Below, piece by piece: positions 43,249 to 52,529 of a stretch of DNA of 64,000 nucleotides. Position numbers and translations under genes: made by a program. Each line of letters starts with the position of its first letter. The first letter of the stretch is position 1. This DNA is from Candidatus Roizmanbacteria bacterium CG02_land_8_20_14_3_00_36_15. GTDB lineage: Bacteria > Patescibacteriota > Microgenomatia > UBA1406 > GWC2-37-13. The notes beneath the pieces are model-generated. The model saw nothing but the letters and a program-made list of their open reading frames with translations, was not told the DNA's origin and did not search any database. The stretch is taken from assembly GCA_002780795.1 (NCBI GenBank), contig PEUF01000045.1, forward strand, positions 35,939 to 99,938, written 5' to 3'.

Positions 43249-43698
43249 TCACTTTTTAACTATTACCTCAATCCGGCTATCGACAAATTTGTCATTAAAC
43301 ATTTTCGTCGGAGCTGGTTTCCAAAACCTTTCCGGAACAGCTTTGTACATCCGTAGTTTAGATAAACCTTCAAAATCTTTGCATTCTTTGATAAATCTTT
43401 CCGCCAAAGCTTTATTAGCAAATTTAGTTTTTATCATTTTAGCGGTGTATAAAACTAGTCCCTTTATTAGCTCTAGTTTGTTTTTGATTTCATAAGCTTT
43501 TGCTTTAATATAGAGGGCATCGACGTCGTCTCCTACTGCGGTTGAATCAAATATGGCCAGGGCAACACGAGGGTTTTTGTTAATCTTTTGTGAATGAACG
43601 GTATCTTTAGGAGAGTACCAGTAAAAGTTATAATTTTTATCGTAAGTATAATAGAGATGAGCTATCCAAGGATCCCCGTCTTTACACCTCTTTACACC
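43249..43698 (-). pseudogene. Pyridoxamine-phosphate-oxidase-like fragment, 5' truncated
   Basis: The open frame reads GDPWIAHLYYTYDKNYNFYW and VALAIFDSTAVGDDVDALYI, typical of the split-barrel PPOX family. It ends normally with TAA but has no start: just upstream an in-frame TGA (43699-43701) cuts it off before the first beta strand. The point of loss is marked by a tandem TTTACACCTC duplication. Confidence 0.6.
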
Positions 43699-43702
43699 TC
43701 AG

Positions 43703-43957
43703 AGGTGGAAATATAGTGGAAATACCGGGCCGTTCTGGTTGGCGAGAAAATACGGCAAACCAATTATTCCGTTGTTTAGTTTCGAAGAAAACAATAAAGT
43801 AATCCTGCGCGTTCTCGAACCGATTGAATACAAAGGTAAACCCGACAAGTTGGTTATGAACAAAATCGGTGAAGCATTAAAGAAGATGATTTCTGTCTCC
43901 AGTGTTTTTAATCAATGGCAGGCTGACGATCTGTTTCTTTCCCAAAAAATTAATTAG
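43703..43957 (+). pseudogene. Acyltransferase-like fragment, 5' truncated
   Basis: From the same break point, but on the plus strand, an open frame reads GPFWLARKYGKPIIPLFSFE and LEPIEYKGKPDK. This resembles the C-terminal half of lysophospholipid/LpxL-type acyltransferases. The 5' half is missing. Its end overlaps the convergent radical SAM gene. Confidence 0.45.
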
Positions 43958-44827
43958 TTTTGATCTTCTCGGTTTTCTATGATAAATAATTTTACCTAAG
44001 CCCATTTTCAAACTTCTTCCTTTCATTGCCTGACGAATGATTTTTTCCAGTTTTTCTCGATATTCTTCGCTGTCGGCAGTTTCAAATGGGGGAATTAATT
44101 CCGGTGACTCTTTTTTTAGGAAGGCAAATAATCTCGCTTTTATCCGCGGACTTAAATTGATATGCTCAAACCAGACCTCTTTCACTCCGACTTGCTGTAG
44201 TTTATCTAATAGCTGATTGATTTTTTCCTCGCTGTTGACAAAATAAGGAAGGATCGGACCGATGAAGGCATAAGTATCTATTCCTTCTTTAAATAATTTT
44301 TTCAACGCTTCAATCCTTGAAGAAACCGGAGGAGCTTTTACTTCCAAAAATCTTGATACTTTATCGTCAAGTGTCGTAACGGTAAAACCGACCGTTACAT
44401 CTTTAAGCCTTTTTAAAACATCAATGTCTTTTGTCACTAGTGGTGATTTTGTTTGGATCGAGATATTTCCTTCATAGCCAAAATCAGCTAAAACTTCCAA
44501 ACACTTTCTGGTCAATTGGTACTTTGCTTCCATGCCAACGTAAGGATCGGTGACCGAACTGAAAAAAATTGAACCGAAGTTTTTATTTTTCAGCCTTTTT
44601 TCTAAATTTGTCAGCTCTTTCTTTAAAAGTTCTGGGGCATTGGTTTTAACGTCTAAATAACTTCCCCATTCTTCTGTCGGATGTTTCCACCTGGCAATTT
44701 GAGCAGCGTAACAGTACATGCAACCAAAAAGGCAACCGTTATAGGGATTAATTACATAATCTGCTCCCGGTAAACCCGATTTTATAAGAATTGATTTTGC
44801 CTGGACAAGATTTAACTTCGGAACCAT
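43877..44827 (-). CDS. Radical SAM protein (SplB/Rv2578c-like)
   Basis: A 316-residue protein with the iron-sulfur motif NPYNGCLFGCMYCYA near 30-41 (CxxxCxxC). The barrel continues with SSVTDPYVGMEAKYQLTRKCLE and SIQTKSPLVTKD, as in the spore-photoproduct-lyase-related family. It generates a radical from S-adenosylmethionine. The substrate is unknown, and a DNA-repair role is only suggested by the family. Confidence 0.8.
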   Translation of the reverse strand: MVPKLNLVQAKSILIKSGLPGADYVINPYNGCLFGCMYCYAAQIARWKHPTEEWGSYLDVKTNAPELLKKELTNLEKRLKNKNFGSIFFSSVTDPYVGMEAKYQLTRKCLEVLADFGYEGNISIQTKSPLVTKDIDVLKRLKDVTVGFTVTTLDDKVSRFLEVKAPPVSSRIEALKKLFKEGIDTYAFIGPILPYFVNSEEKINQLLDKLQQVGVKEVWFEHINLSPRIKARLFAFLKKESPELIPPFETADSEEYREKLEKIIRQAMKGRSLKMGLGKIIYHRKPRRSKLINFLGKKQIVSLPLIKNTGDRNHLL

Positions 44828-44839
44828 ATTAAAAGCCTT

Positions 44840-45601
44840 TCATAAATTCGGTAGCACAAATTTTTCAATAACATGAGCGACACCGTCGCTTTCAACGTCT
44901 GGCGCTATATAATCTGCTATTTCTTTGATTTCCGCTACCGCATTACCCATGGCCACTTTTAGACCACACTCTAAAAGTAATGCTTTGTCATTATTACCAT
45001 CTCCAACACCAATTACCTCATCTTTGTTAATGTTTAATATTTCTATTAATTTTCTGACTCCATGAGCTTTCGTCTCCAATTTGTCGGTAATATAGATCGT
45101 ATTACCGGTTCTATCATGGTTAACCATAAAGGCAATATCTGTACAAAGTGAAAGTTCTTGTTTTAATAATTCCGTTTGGTTTTTTGGCAAGTCGTACCAC
45201 AAAACCGCAGTAATTTTATCAAGATTAGCGGTAGGAATCTCATCGACGATTTCGGTTCCGTCAACAATGACAGAAAAAGAAGTTTTTGTTCTTTTTAATA
45301 TTTTAAGAATTTCATTAATTGAAGTTGTGCTTATATATTTTACCCATAAAGTCTTACCGCTGACATCAATTATTTTAGCTCCACCCTCAATGATTTGTGG
45401 TGATTTTAATCCCAGTTTTGAACAGATTTTAATAACAGTGTCTTTATCTCGCCCCGTACAAAAACCTATATGAACTTTTCCTACTATTTTATTTATGGCA
45501 TTAACTAGTCGCGGTGAAGGAATAAATTCACGTGGCGGCATACCTAAATCCGGAGTTAAAGTACCGTCAATATCTGCGAGTAATAATTTATATTTTCTCA
45601 T
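44840..45601 (-). CDS. HAD-IIB family phosphatase (Cof-like)
   Basis: A 253-residue protein starting at 45601. LLLADIDGTLTPD is HAD motif I, GFCTGRD motif II, a Lys in KLETKAHGV motif III, and IGVGDGNNDKALL motif IV. The cap domain lies in between. Members dephosphorylate sugar phosphates or related metabolites. Confidence 0.85.
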   Translation of the reverse strand: MRKYKLLLADIDGTLTPDLGMPPREFIPSPRLVNAINKIVGKVHIGFCTGRDKDTVIKICSKLGLKSPQIIEGGAKIIDVSGKTLWVKYISTTSINEILKILKRTKTSFSVIVDGTEIVDEIPTANLDKITAVLWYDLPKNQTELLKQELSLCTDIAFMVNHDRTGNTIYITDKLETKAHGVRKLIEILNINKDEVIGVGDGNNDKALLLECGLKVAMGNAVAEIKEIADYIAPDVESDGVAHVIEKFVLPNL

Positions 45602-45621
45602 TGTTTTTAGTAGCAACATAC

Positions 45622-46299
45622 TTATTTGAAGATTTCTTTTTCTAAGCTTTTTGCTAATTTAAGAAAAAAACTTTCCATTTTTTTTCGCTCAAAAGGAACA
45701 AGCATTTTGGGAAAATCTTTTTTCTCTCTTAAAAAATCTTTAACCCGCATGAGTTGAGAAGCTAAATTTACTCTGTCAATATCCCAATCAAATTTAGCTT
45801 TGGAATTAATAATCAGATCATTAAAATTATATTTTTCTTTGCTTAAGATAAAATAAATATCAATATAATCACGTAATCTTGGCTTCATAAAAATTGTGTG
45901 AATTTTATTTGCAGCAATATCGTAAATGCTGTCAATTCCTAAATTTTTATATTTCGTTCCTATTTCAATGCGAGGAAACGGGTAATAGTTTAAATCAACT
46001 TTTAGTTCTTTTCCATCGTTGTAGATTAATTTAAAACTAACTAATCCCAAGGTTTGCGTTCCTTTTAGTTTAATGATGTTTAACTTTGGGCCAATCTTTT
46101 TTAAAAATGCTTCAACGACATTTGACTCAATTTCTTGTTTTTCAGAAAATAAATCAATATCTTCTGATAATCTGTGAGAATAATAAAATGCTGCAAGAGC
46201 CGTTCCGCCGGTTAAATAATAATTTTTTGCGATATAGGCATTACTTTGTGCCAGTTCCAGAAAGTCAAGTTGGCGGGAAGTGAGTATTGTTTTCCCCAT
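45622..46299 (-). CDS. AbiEii/AbiGii-type nucleotidyltransferase (toxin-like)
   Basis: A 225-residue protein. YYLTGGTALAAFYYSHRLSEDIDLFS contains the GG and DxD nucleotidyltransferase motifs of AbiEii-type proteins, and IHTIFMKPRLRDYIDIYFIL is a second family motif. AbiEii is the toxin of a type IV toxin-antitoxin or phage-defence pair. The upstream small gene overlaps it by 88 bp and is the likely partner. Confidence 0.7.
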   Translation of the reverse strand: MGKTILTSRQLDFLELAQSNAYIAKNYYLTGGTALAAFYYSHRLSEDIDLFSEKQEIESNVVEAFLKKIGPKLNIIKLKGTQTLGLVSFKLIYNDGKELKVDLNYYPFPRIEIGTKYKNLGIDSIYDIAANKIHTIFMKPRLRDYIDIYFILSKEKYNFNDLIINSKAKFDWDIDRVNLASQLMRVKDFLREKKDFPKMLVPFERKKMESFFLKLAKSLEKEIFK

Positions 46300-46493
46300 A
46301 ATAAATATTCTACCGCACGAGCCTTATAGGGGTCAAGGTCGTTTTTGATCTTTGACCAGGCTTTTTTTACTTCTTCTCGATCTAACTTCTCTCCCTCTTC
46401 CAAGCCATAGTTGATAAGCTGGGTTATCCGCCAAAGCCGATATTTTTTAGGAAATTTTTTTAGATATTTTTCATCCACCGACCAGTTATACAT
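46212..46493 (-). CDS. Small partner of the AbiEii-like protein
   Basis: A 93-residue protein (MYNWSVDEKYLKKFPKKYRLWRITQLINYGLEEGEKLDREEV...) that overlaps the nucleotidyltransferase gene by 88 bp in another frame. The compact fixed order suggests a cognate antitoxin or co-factor. It does not look like the winged-helix AbiEi antitoxin. I think it is the DUF6922-type partner, but this is from memory. Confidence 0.5.
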   Translation of the reverse strand: MYNWSVDEKYLKKFPKKYRLWRITQLINYGLEEGEKLDREEVKKAWSKIKNDLDPYKARAVEYLLWGKQYSLPANLTFWNWHKVMPISQKIII

Positions 46494-46543
46494 ATAAATA
46501 TTATAACATTAATAGACCAAGGAACAAACATTAGGAGTAACTT

Positions 46544-47155
46544 CTATTGATATTTTTCCCAATGAATCAACTCCGTGATTGGTTTTCTTATGGTGCGGTA
46601 TTTTGGTGGTTCTTTTTCATAGCCTAAAGTTATCAGACAAACCGGCACAACGTTTTTTGGCAACCGGAATTTTTCAATAATTCCTTGAAAATCCATCACC
46701 CCTAGCCAGCAGGTGGCCAACCCTTTTTCAATCGCCGCCAACATTAAGTTTTCAATGCTTGCGGCCACGTCCTGTATCATCCATTTATATTTCATCTCTT
46801 TTAATTCGTCTTCGAATTCTTTGGTGGCTTTAAATTTATCCGGCGCGATCCCTTGGACCGTCATCTCCCAGTTTTCCAATAATTTTAAATAGTCGGCCAC
46901 GGTTTCATGACTGAGTTTTGTCGTAGCCAGGATGACTACGGGCGCTTGTTCAAGATGGGGTTGATTATTCATCTTTGCGAGATATTTTTTATTTTCTTTA
47001 TTGGTAATGATGATAAACTCGCGGTTTTGTTGGTTGGCGGCAGAGGGAGCTTGGTTAGCCAACTCTAATAAATCCAATAATAATTTTTCCGGTACTTTCT
47101 TATCGGAATAACTCCGACAGGAATATCTATTTTTTATTGCCTCGCTAACTTTCAT
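46544..47155 (-). CDS. Nitroreductase-family protein
   Basis: A 203-residue protein with AIKNRYSCRSYSDKKVPEKLLLDLLELANQAPSAANQQNREF at the start (FMN-binding signature), LATCWLGVMD, and LITLGYEKEPPKYR at the end. It is more like classical nitroreductases than the one at 39758. It starts 2 bp after the methyltransferase gene's stop and is likely co-transcribed. Confidence 0.85.
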   Translation of the reverse strand: MKVSEAIKNRYSCRSYSDKKVPEKLLLDLLELANQAPSAANQQNREFIIITNKENKKYLAKMNNQPHLEQAPVVILATTKLSHETVADYLKLLENWEMTVQGIAPDKFKATKEFEDELKEMKYKWMIQDVAASIENLMLAAIEKGLATCWLGVMDFQGIIEKFRLPKNVVPVCLITLGYEKEPPKYRTIRKPITELIHWEKYQ

Positions 47156-47157
47156 TT

Positions 47158-47763
47158 TTATTTCTTTATCCCTATATATACAAAACGACTGGTTAGGGCT
47201 AATGGTTTATAAACCTGTTTTTTAATTGTTTTAAATCCTAATTTTTCAAGGTAGTTAAAGAATTCATGGCGCTTATACATAGAGTCGTAAGGATGGTCAG
47301 TAAAGGTTTTAATCAATCTGCCAATAGGTGTAGAAAATGTCTCAAAAGATCCATCTTCTATAAAAAACTGCCCGCCTTTTTTTAATACTCTGTATATTTC
47401 GTCAAGTGCTTTCTTCCAATTGACAACATGATGAAGGACAACAAATATAAATACTCCATCCAGCGATCTATCCTTAAAATCAAGTTTTGTTACATTGCCC
47501 ACCTCAAAGGAAACATTTGGTAATTTATTTTTCTTGGTAAGAGCAATCATCTTTTCATCAAGATCAATACCATAGATTTCTTTTGGTTTAAAGTATTTGT
47601 TAATGAGCCTTGCTCCATACCCGCTTCCGCACCCTATCTCAAGCACTTTGCCATCTTTAACATAATTGGGAACGTCAAGAAAACTTTTTATCTCAATCTT
47701 GTTTTGGACAAATTTTCTTATTGGGCTATTGACAGTTATAAATTCAAAAAAATTTAGTTTCAT
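47158..47763 (-). CDS. Class I SAM-dependent methyltransferase
   Basis: A 201-residue protein with motif I VLEIGCGSGYGARL near 40, the acidic IYGIDLDEKMI, and motif IV FIFVVLHHVVNW. The C-terminal part (FYNYLEKLGFKTIKKQVYKP-like) closes the fold. The substrate cannot be inferred. Confidence 0.85.
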   Translation of the reverse strand: MKLNFFEFITVNSPIRKFVQNKIEIKSFLDVPNYVKDGKVLEIGCGSGYGARLINKYFKPKEIYGIDLDEKMIALTKKNKLPNVSFEVGNVTKLDFKDRSLDGVFIFVVLHHVVNWKKALDEIYRVLKKGGQFFIEDGSFETFSTPIGRLIKTFTDHPYDSMYKRHEFFNYLEKLGFKTIKKQVYKPLALTSRFVYIGIKK

Positions 47764-47775
47764 GTTTATTTTTTA

Positions 47776-47910
47776 TTAAATAACTTCCCCTAATTCTCCC
47801 GCCTCTTCAACTAAATGAATAAATTGAATATATGTAGACCAATTGAAATTGAACCGTTTAACTAATTCCGCGACCTCTTTTTGATACTGTGCTAAAGTTT
47901 TAATATTCAT
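47776..47910 (-). pseudogene. Truncated MazG-like fragment
   Basis: A 44-codon frame reading MNIKTLAQYQKEVAELVKRF and then STYIQFIHLVEEAGELGEVI, followed by TAA. The first half of the MazG nucleotide pyrophosphohydrolase fold and its EEAGE metal motif are recognisable, but the rest is missing. It overlaps the 3' end of the aldehyde dehydrogenase gene by 4 bp. Confidence 0.5.
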
Positions 47911-49280
47911 TTTTCTTTGCTTACCAATTTAATTTGAGTAAAGTCGTCAAAACCGAACTGTCCATGAATTCTACCCATGCCAGATTTTTTATATCCGCCA
48001 AAAGGATTGCGAGGATCCCAGTAACCAACCTTATTCTGAGCAATGCTGCCGGCTTTTAGTTGTGAAGCGACTCTGTCAAAAAGTTTTTTATCGTTAGTAA
48101 ACACATGGGCGCTTAATCCATATTCCGTGTCATTAGCAAGACTTATTGCTTCCCGTTCTGTTGTAAACGGAACTATAGGGAGGACTGGTCCAAAAACTTC
48201 TTCTTTCCAGACTCTCATGCTCGGCAAAATATTGGTAAGAACCGTCGGCAGATAATAAGCTCCATGAAGATTTTTTGGCTTATGGCCACCGATCTTTATT
48301 TTTGCCCCTTTTTTTAAGGCGTCTCGCATTTGTTCTTCAAGAAGATCGAACTGTTTTTTGGCAACCAGAGGCCCGATGTCTGTATCCTCATCTAAGACGT
48401 CGCCTATTTTTTTACCAGAGATCACTTGACAAAGCTTTTCAACCACTTCATTTAATTTGCTTTTATGAATAATAAGCCTTTTTACGGCGTCACAGGCCTG
48501 TCCGGCATTTTTAAAGCGGCGATCGTATATGTAATCAATAATAGAAGTTATATTTACATCTGCAAAAATAATACCAGGTGAAGAACCGCCAAGCTCGGTG
48601 ACAATCGGTATAAATTTTTCGGCGGCGACTTTTGAAAGATACTGTCCAACTTGTGTGCTCCCGGTAAACGAGATCATGTTAATATCTTGATGAACGAGAA
48701 TGTCGCCCGTTGCCCCATCACCATATATGACATTGAAAACACCTTCAGGAATATCTGACTGTTTCATTATTTCAGAAAGAAGTTTGGCAAAGAGGGGATT
48801 TTCTTCGGAATTTTTATAGACGATAGTATTGCCGGCAATAAGTGCCTGACCACACTGCCAAGCAACATTCATAAATGGATAATTCCAGGGACAGATACTG
48901 GCGACGACACCCCATGGCTCTCGACATACACGATGTGTTTCTTTATCTGTTTTAAATACCATCTGTGGGGCGAGATCTTTTTCAGCCATCGCCACATATG
49001 CCTTAAGGTACTGAATACCACCGGAGACATTTGCCCGGGCACTGACGATCGGACGCCCGGTCTCTTTGGCAATCAGTCGGGCGATTTCCTCAAAGCGGTT
49101 TTTTGAGATTTTTATAAAAGAGTCAAGCAGCGTACAACGCTCTTTGATGGATAATCGAACCCATGTTCTATAGCCTTTTTTGGCTTTTAAAACAGCATTT
49201 TTAATCTCTTTTTCTGTGGAAGTTTGGACTTCTCCGATTACTTCAAAATTTCTTGAAGGACTGGTAGAAACAAGTTTCAT
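47907..49280 (-). CDS. Aldehyde dehydrogenase
   Basis: A 457-residue NAD(P)-dependent aldehyde dehydrogenase. SICPWNYPFMNVAWQCGQALIAGNTIVYKNSE is the cofactor region, ELGGSSP contains the general base Glu, and FKNAGQACDAVKRLIIH has the catalytic Cys. It resembles the succinate-semialdehyde dehydrogenase branch. It ends with TGA. Confidence 0.88.
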   Translation of the reverse strand: MKLVSTSPSRNFEVIGEVQTSTEKEIKNAVLKAKKGYRTWVRLSIKERCTLLDSFIKISKNRFEEIARLIAKETGRPIVSARANVSGGIQYLKAYVAMAEKDLAPQMVFKTDKETHRVCREPWGVVASICPWNYPFMNVAWQCGQALIAGNTIVYKNSEENPLFAKLLSEIMKQSDIPEGVFNVIYGDGATGDILVHQDINMISFTGSTQVGQYLSKVAAEKFIPIVTELGGSSPGIIFADVNITSIIDYIYDRRFKNAGQACDAVKRLIIHKSKLNEVVEKLCQVISGKKIGDVLDEDTDIGPLVAKKQFDLLEEQMRDALKKGAKIKIGGHKPKNLHGAYYLPTVLTNILPSMRVWKEEVFGPVLPIVPFTTEREAISLANDTEYGLSAHVFTNDKKLFDRVASQLKAGSIAQNKVGYWDPRNPFGGYKKSGMGRIHGQFGFDDFTQIKLVSKEK

Positions 49281-49503
49281 AAAGTAAATTATATCATTCT
49301 ATTTTTATATCATATATTGATCTAAATAGGCCTCCTGTCGTGGTAAAAGTAAGAGTAAGCTTGTAATAAAACATTCTTAAACTATATATAAAAATATAAA
49401 AAAAGGTTTCCACCTCGCCTCCGTGTTCATGGTAATTTAATAACAATTTTTTCTCACCGTACGCTCTTATTTTATCAAAAAATCCTGCTAAAATTAAATC
49501 TTA

Positions 49504-50127
49504 ATGAAAAAAAAATTATTTTGGATCGCAGTAAGTTTTTTATTTTTAATTAGTTTTGCCGTCTTTACCTTTTTGGTCAAAGAAGATGTTTTCAACAAAA
49601 TCGACTTTGATATCACTGTCCGTCTTCAAGATAATTTGCCCGTAAAATATGATTCCTTTTTGTCGAGCTTCAGCCTGATTGGTAGCTTTGAAATTCTCGC
49701 CGGGTTGATTTTCTTGATAGCTCTTTTGAGAAGAAAAATTATTTCTTTTCTTAATCTTATTCCTTTTATTGGCGCCCATGTCGTCGAGTTAATCGGTAAG
49801 GCTTTTGTCCACCATCCCGGACCGCCTTTCATGTTTTTCCGTTACAACCTTGATTTTCTTTTCCCGTCAAGTTATGTTCAAACAGGTTCTTCATATCCTT
49901 CAGGGCATAGTTTGAGAACGGTATTTGTCTCGATTATATTTTTTTACTTAATTATGAAGTCCAAATCAAAAATGCCGTTCAAGGTATTTTTAATCGGTTT
50001 ATTAGTTTTATTTAATGGAGTAATGCTCGTGTCCCGCGTCAGTTTAGGAGAACATTGGACTTCGGACGTAGTTGGCGGCGTCCTGCTCGGCGCCTCTGCC
50101 GCCTTCTTTTCTTTTTTGTTTTTGTAA
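49504..50127 (+). CDS. PAP2-family phosphatase
   Basis: A 207-residue protein with about five membrane segments. Motifs: GKAFVHHPGPP (HP in place of the usual RP), SYPSGHSLRT and VSRVSLGEHWTSDVVGG, the acid-phosphatase triad. It removes phosphate from lipid phosphates such as undecaprenyl diphosphate. Confidence 0.8.
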   Translation: MKKKLFWIAVSFLFLISFAVFTFLVKEDVFNKIDFDITVRLQDNLPVKYDSFLSSFSLIGSFEILAGLIFLIALLRRKIISFLNLIPFIGAHVVELIGKAFVHHPGPPFMFFRYNLDFLFPSSYVQTGSSYPSGHSLRTVFVSIIFFYLIMKSKSKMPFKVFLIGLLVLFNGVMLVSRVSLGEHWTSDVVGGVLLGASAAFFSFLFL

Positions 50128-50287
50128 TCGATTTCCTTTCACTAGATCCTCCGGTCGCTTCACTCTTCGCTCAGGATGAATATCTGTTGCCTTTACAACT
50201 TTAAGTTAGCCTGTCGATACGATTATGTAAAAAAAGAAGATAGTTTCAAGTTTTGATACAGATCCGTGGAAGCGTTTTATTACAAAA

Positions 50288-50842
50288 TTAAATTTTTTCT
50301 GGAATTTGTGCCTTTCCCGCCTCTAATTTAGGCGCAGATGATGGATGGTTATCCTGTCCACCATAGGCCAAGTATCGTAGGCCCTCGCCTTTTTCATAAT
50401 CAACATGGTGTTGTCTAAATAAACTTTGGAGTTCTGGTTTTTGAGGATCCTCCAGTATAACCCATCTTCAAGGAATACCTTTCTCTTCCCAGGCGCTTAT
50501 TTGTTCTTCTGTGGCTTGCGTCACCTGTGCTGCCAGTTGTGGACCCAATGAGTCAACAGTGGTTCTTGTTACGACCGGGATATATTCTCTTTCTGTTCCT
50601 GGTTTAGCATGAGGCGGTAATGGTAATACTATAAAAGCAAAATAATCGGGCAGACATAACTCTTCGCCCGGTTTAAGAATTAAAGCACTGGCAACAACTC
50701 TAGACATTTCTAAGCCAAGACTCGTACAAGTTGTAAAAGCACTTCTCCCTGTATATGGCGGAGGAATTGTTATAAAAAAATCGTCTGAGGCGGATTTTTT
50801 TATAGGAGGAAACTTTAATGAATCTGGTTCAGTGTCATTCAT
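50288..50842 (-). pseudogene. 184-codon gene interrupted by one TGA, beside the caspase-like gene
   Basis: The frame starts MNDTEPDSLKFPPIKK and runs 124 codons to EEQISAWEEKGIP, meets TGA (50468-50470), then continues in frame RWVILEDPQKPELQ ... AGKAQIPEKI for 59 codons to TAA. A single TGG-to-TGA change would explain the stop. No family recognised. It lies 18 bp after the caspase-like gene on the same strand, so the two were probably an operon. Confidence 0.55.
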
Positions 50843-50860
50843 ATTTTTAATATTAACAAG

Positions 50861-52375
50861 TTAATTTATTCTTTTACCATTATAAAAAATCCAGGCCTCT
50901 CCGTCTCTAAAAGTAATGTCGAAGTCAATTTTTTTCCCATTCTTAATAACCGTAATGGATTTTATAGCCGTATCTGTGGTGGGTGCGATTGTTTTTCCTT
51001 TAACTTTTTCCGAATATTTTCCAGCTATTCCTAAAGCCGCAGAACAGGAACCAAGAACGTGTACCGCATCTGGGTCAAATATTTCGCTCAAACCATCAAG
51101 CAATCCTGATTCGATATCTTCTATGGTAAGCATCCCTTCAGGGCCTTCTGAAAATTGCATATCTTTAATAGATCCGTGGACATTAACGATTTCGAAAGCG
51201 ATGGGAGGTGAATACAGCGCCCTTATTTTTTCATATTGACTCCTTAAATATTTATCATCCGTCTCAGTTACTCTAATAATATAATCTTCTCCAATGTCAT
51301 CAAATAACTTATCATATAAATCAACGTCCACATAGTAACCACCACTATAGTCTGCGATCGATGATAAGATTATTCCAAATTGCCCCTGGTCTCCAAAAGT
51401 ATCAAACTGCCGAAGAAGTAATTTTGTTGGATATCTACCAAAACATCTTATCCCAAATTTCTCTAATAAAAATTTGGTGACACCAGATTTTCTACCTTCC
51501 AAGTCCATAATTGTTTCTAAATTTTTTTTGACAACTGCAGGCAATGAAACAATATTGTTTTTATCAATCGGTCTTTTTCCCGTATATATTGGGGCGCTTT
51601 TTCTCCAGGCACTAATAACATCTTTAATTTGGTCGTTCGATAGTCCACTTTTCCCTAAAATTATTGACGTTAACATTTCTCCTGCTCTATCATATCGATA
51701 TTCAAAAAGAGCCTCAACAATTTCAGACAGTGGTTTATGCTTAACGCCATCTCCCATTGCGTCAGAAACAAGATCTTTTGAAAATTGTTCAAGACTTGTT
51801 CCTTCTTTAGATCGGGCAAAAAGGGAGTGATTAATAAAACCTGCCATTTTATGTATAAATTGACTGTTGTTTTTACTTTGTAACACTTTCCATAAAATAT
51901 CTCTGTATTTTGCCATAAACCTAACGACCTGATCAGAATGTAAGGCGCTAATTGAAGCGACGGCTGTAAATATTGACTCAAGGGATGAATTATCTCCGTG
52001 CGCGTTTGCTATTGTTAAATTTTGTTCTAAAACATTAATATTGTCGGATAAAATTTGTAGTGCTCTTTCAAGTGCAAGGCTTTGATATTCAAGAACAACG
52101 CCTTTCCTGTGTGTCATATTTATTTCGCCGATTAAATCATTCAAATCAGATAGAGTTCTGAAAAAAGTAACTCTATCTTGTAGGCCTTCATTTATTTGAA
52201 GTCTTGCGGCAAAAAATACATCGGTGTCCCTCATGATCGCTTCCCTATATTGACTACCGCCTTGTGTATGATGACGACTAATATTAAGGCTTAAGGCTGA
52301 AATTGCTCGATTTGGGTCTGGTCGAGGGGCAGGGTTAGTCCACACAACCTCATTTTTTATAACTTGATCAACCAT
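50861..52375 (-). CDS. Putative caspase-like (clan CD) protein with helical N-terminus
   Basis: A 504-residue protein with no signal peptide. Residues 1-300 are mostly helical. The C-terminal part has a clan CD arrangement: YYVDVDLYDKLFDD (347-360), a hydrophobic strand IAFEIVNVHGS with His400-Gly401, then VHVLGSCSAA with Cys444, and KTIAPTTDT after it. The His-Gly then Cys 44 residues later, each at the end of a hydrophobic strand, fits caspase/CHAT/gingipain-type peptidases. It is not close to a family I know by name. An interrupted partner gene follows directly. Confidence 0.5.
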   Translation of the reverse strand: MVDQVIKNEVVWTNPAPRPDPNRAISALSLNISRHHTQGGSQYREAIMRDTDVFFAARLQINEGLQDRVTFFRTLSDLNDLIGEINMTHRKGVVLEYQSLALERALQILSDNINVLEQNLTIANAHGDNSSLESIFTAVASISALHSDQVVRFMAKYRDILWKVLQSKNNSQFIHKMAGFINHSLFARSKEGTSLEQFSKDLVSDAMGDGVKHKPLSEIVEALFEYRYDRAGEMLTSIILGKSGLSNDQIKDVISAWRKSAPIYTGKRPIDKNNIVSLPAVVKKNLETIMDLEGRKSGVTKFLLEKFGIRCFGRYPTKLLLRQFDTFGDQGQFGIILSSIADYSGGYYVDVDLYDKLFDDIGEDYIIRVTETDDKYLRSQYEKIRALYSPPIAFEIVNVHGSIKDMQFSEGPEGMLTIEDIESGLLDGLSEIFDPDAVHVLGSCSAALGIAGKYSEKVKGKTIAPTTDTAIKSITVIKNGKKIDFDITFRDGEAWIFYNGKRIN

Positions 52376-52529
52376 GGTAGTAAAAAATATACCTTATCTT
52401 TTTAATAATATTTAAACTAACTTAATTTTAAAGCATTACAGCAGAAGGGGAGAGTATTATTTATTACTAAGCTTTAAAAATAATTTTTGTCACCATCTCG
52501 GTCGAGAATCGTTCTATTTGTAATTAATA

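Noticed and set aside
31327..50842. Genome-wide recoding of UGA
   Set aside because: HU, NrdJ, adenosyltransferase and aldehyde dehydrogenase end at TGA in their normal place, so TGA is a stop; the two in-frame TGAs are better explained as mutations.
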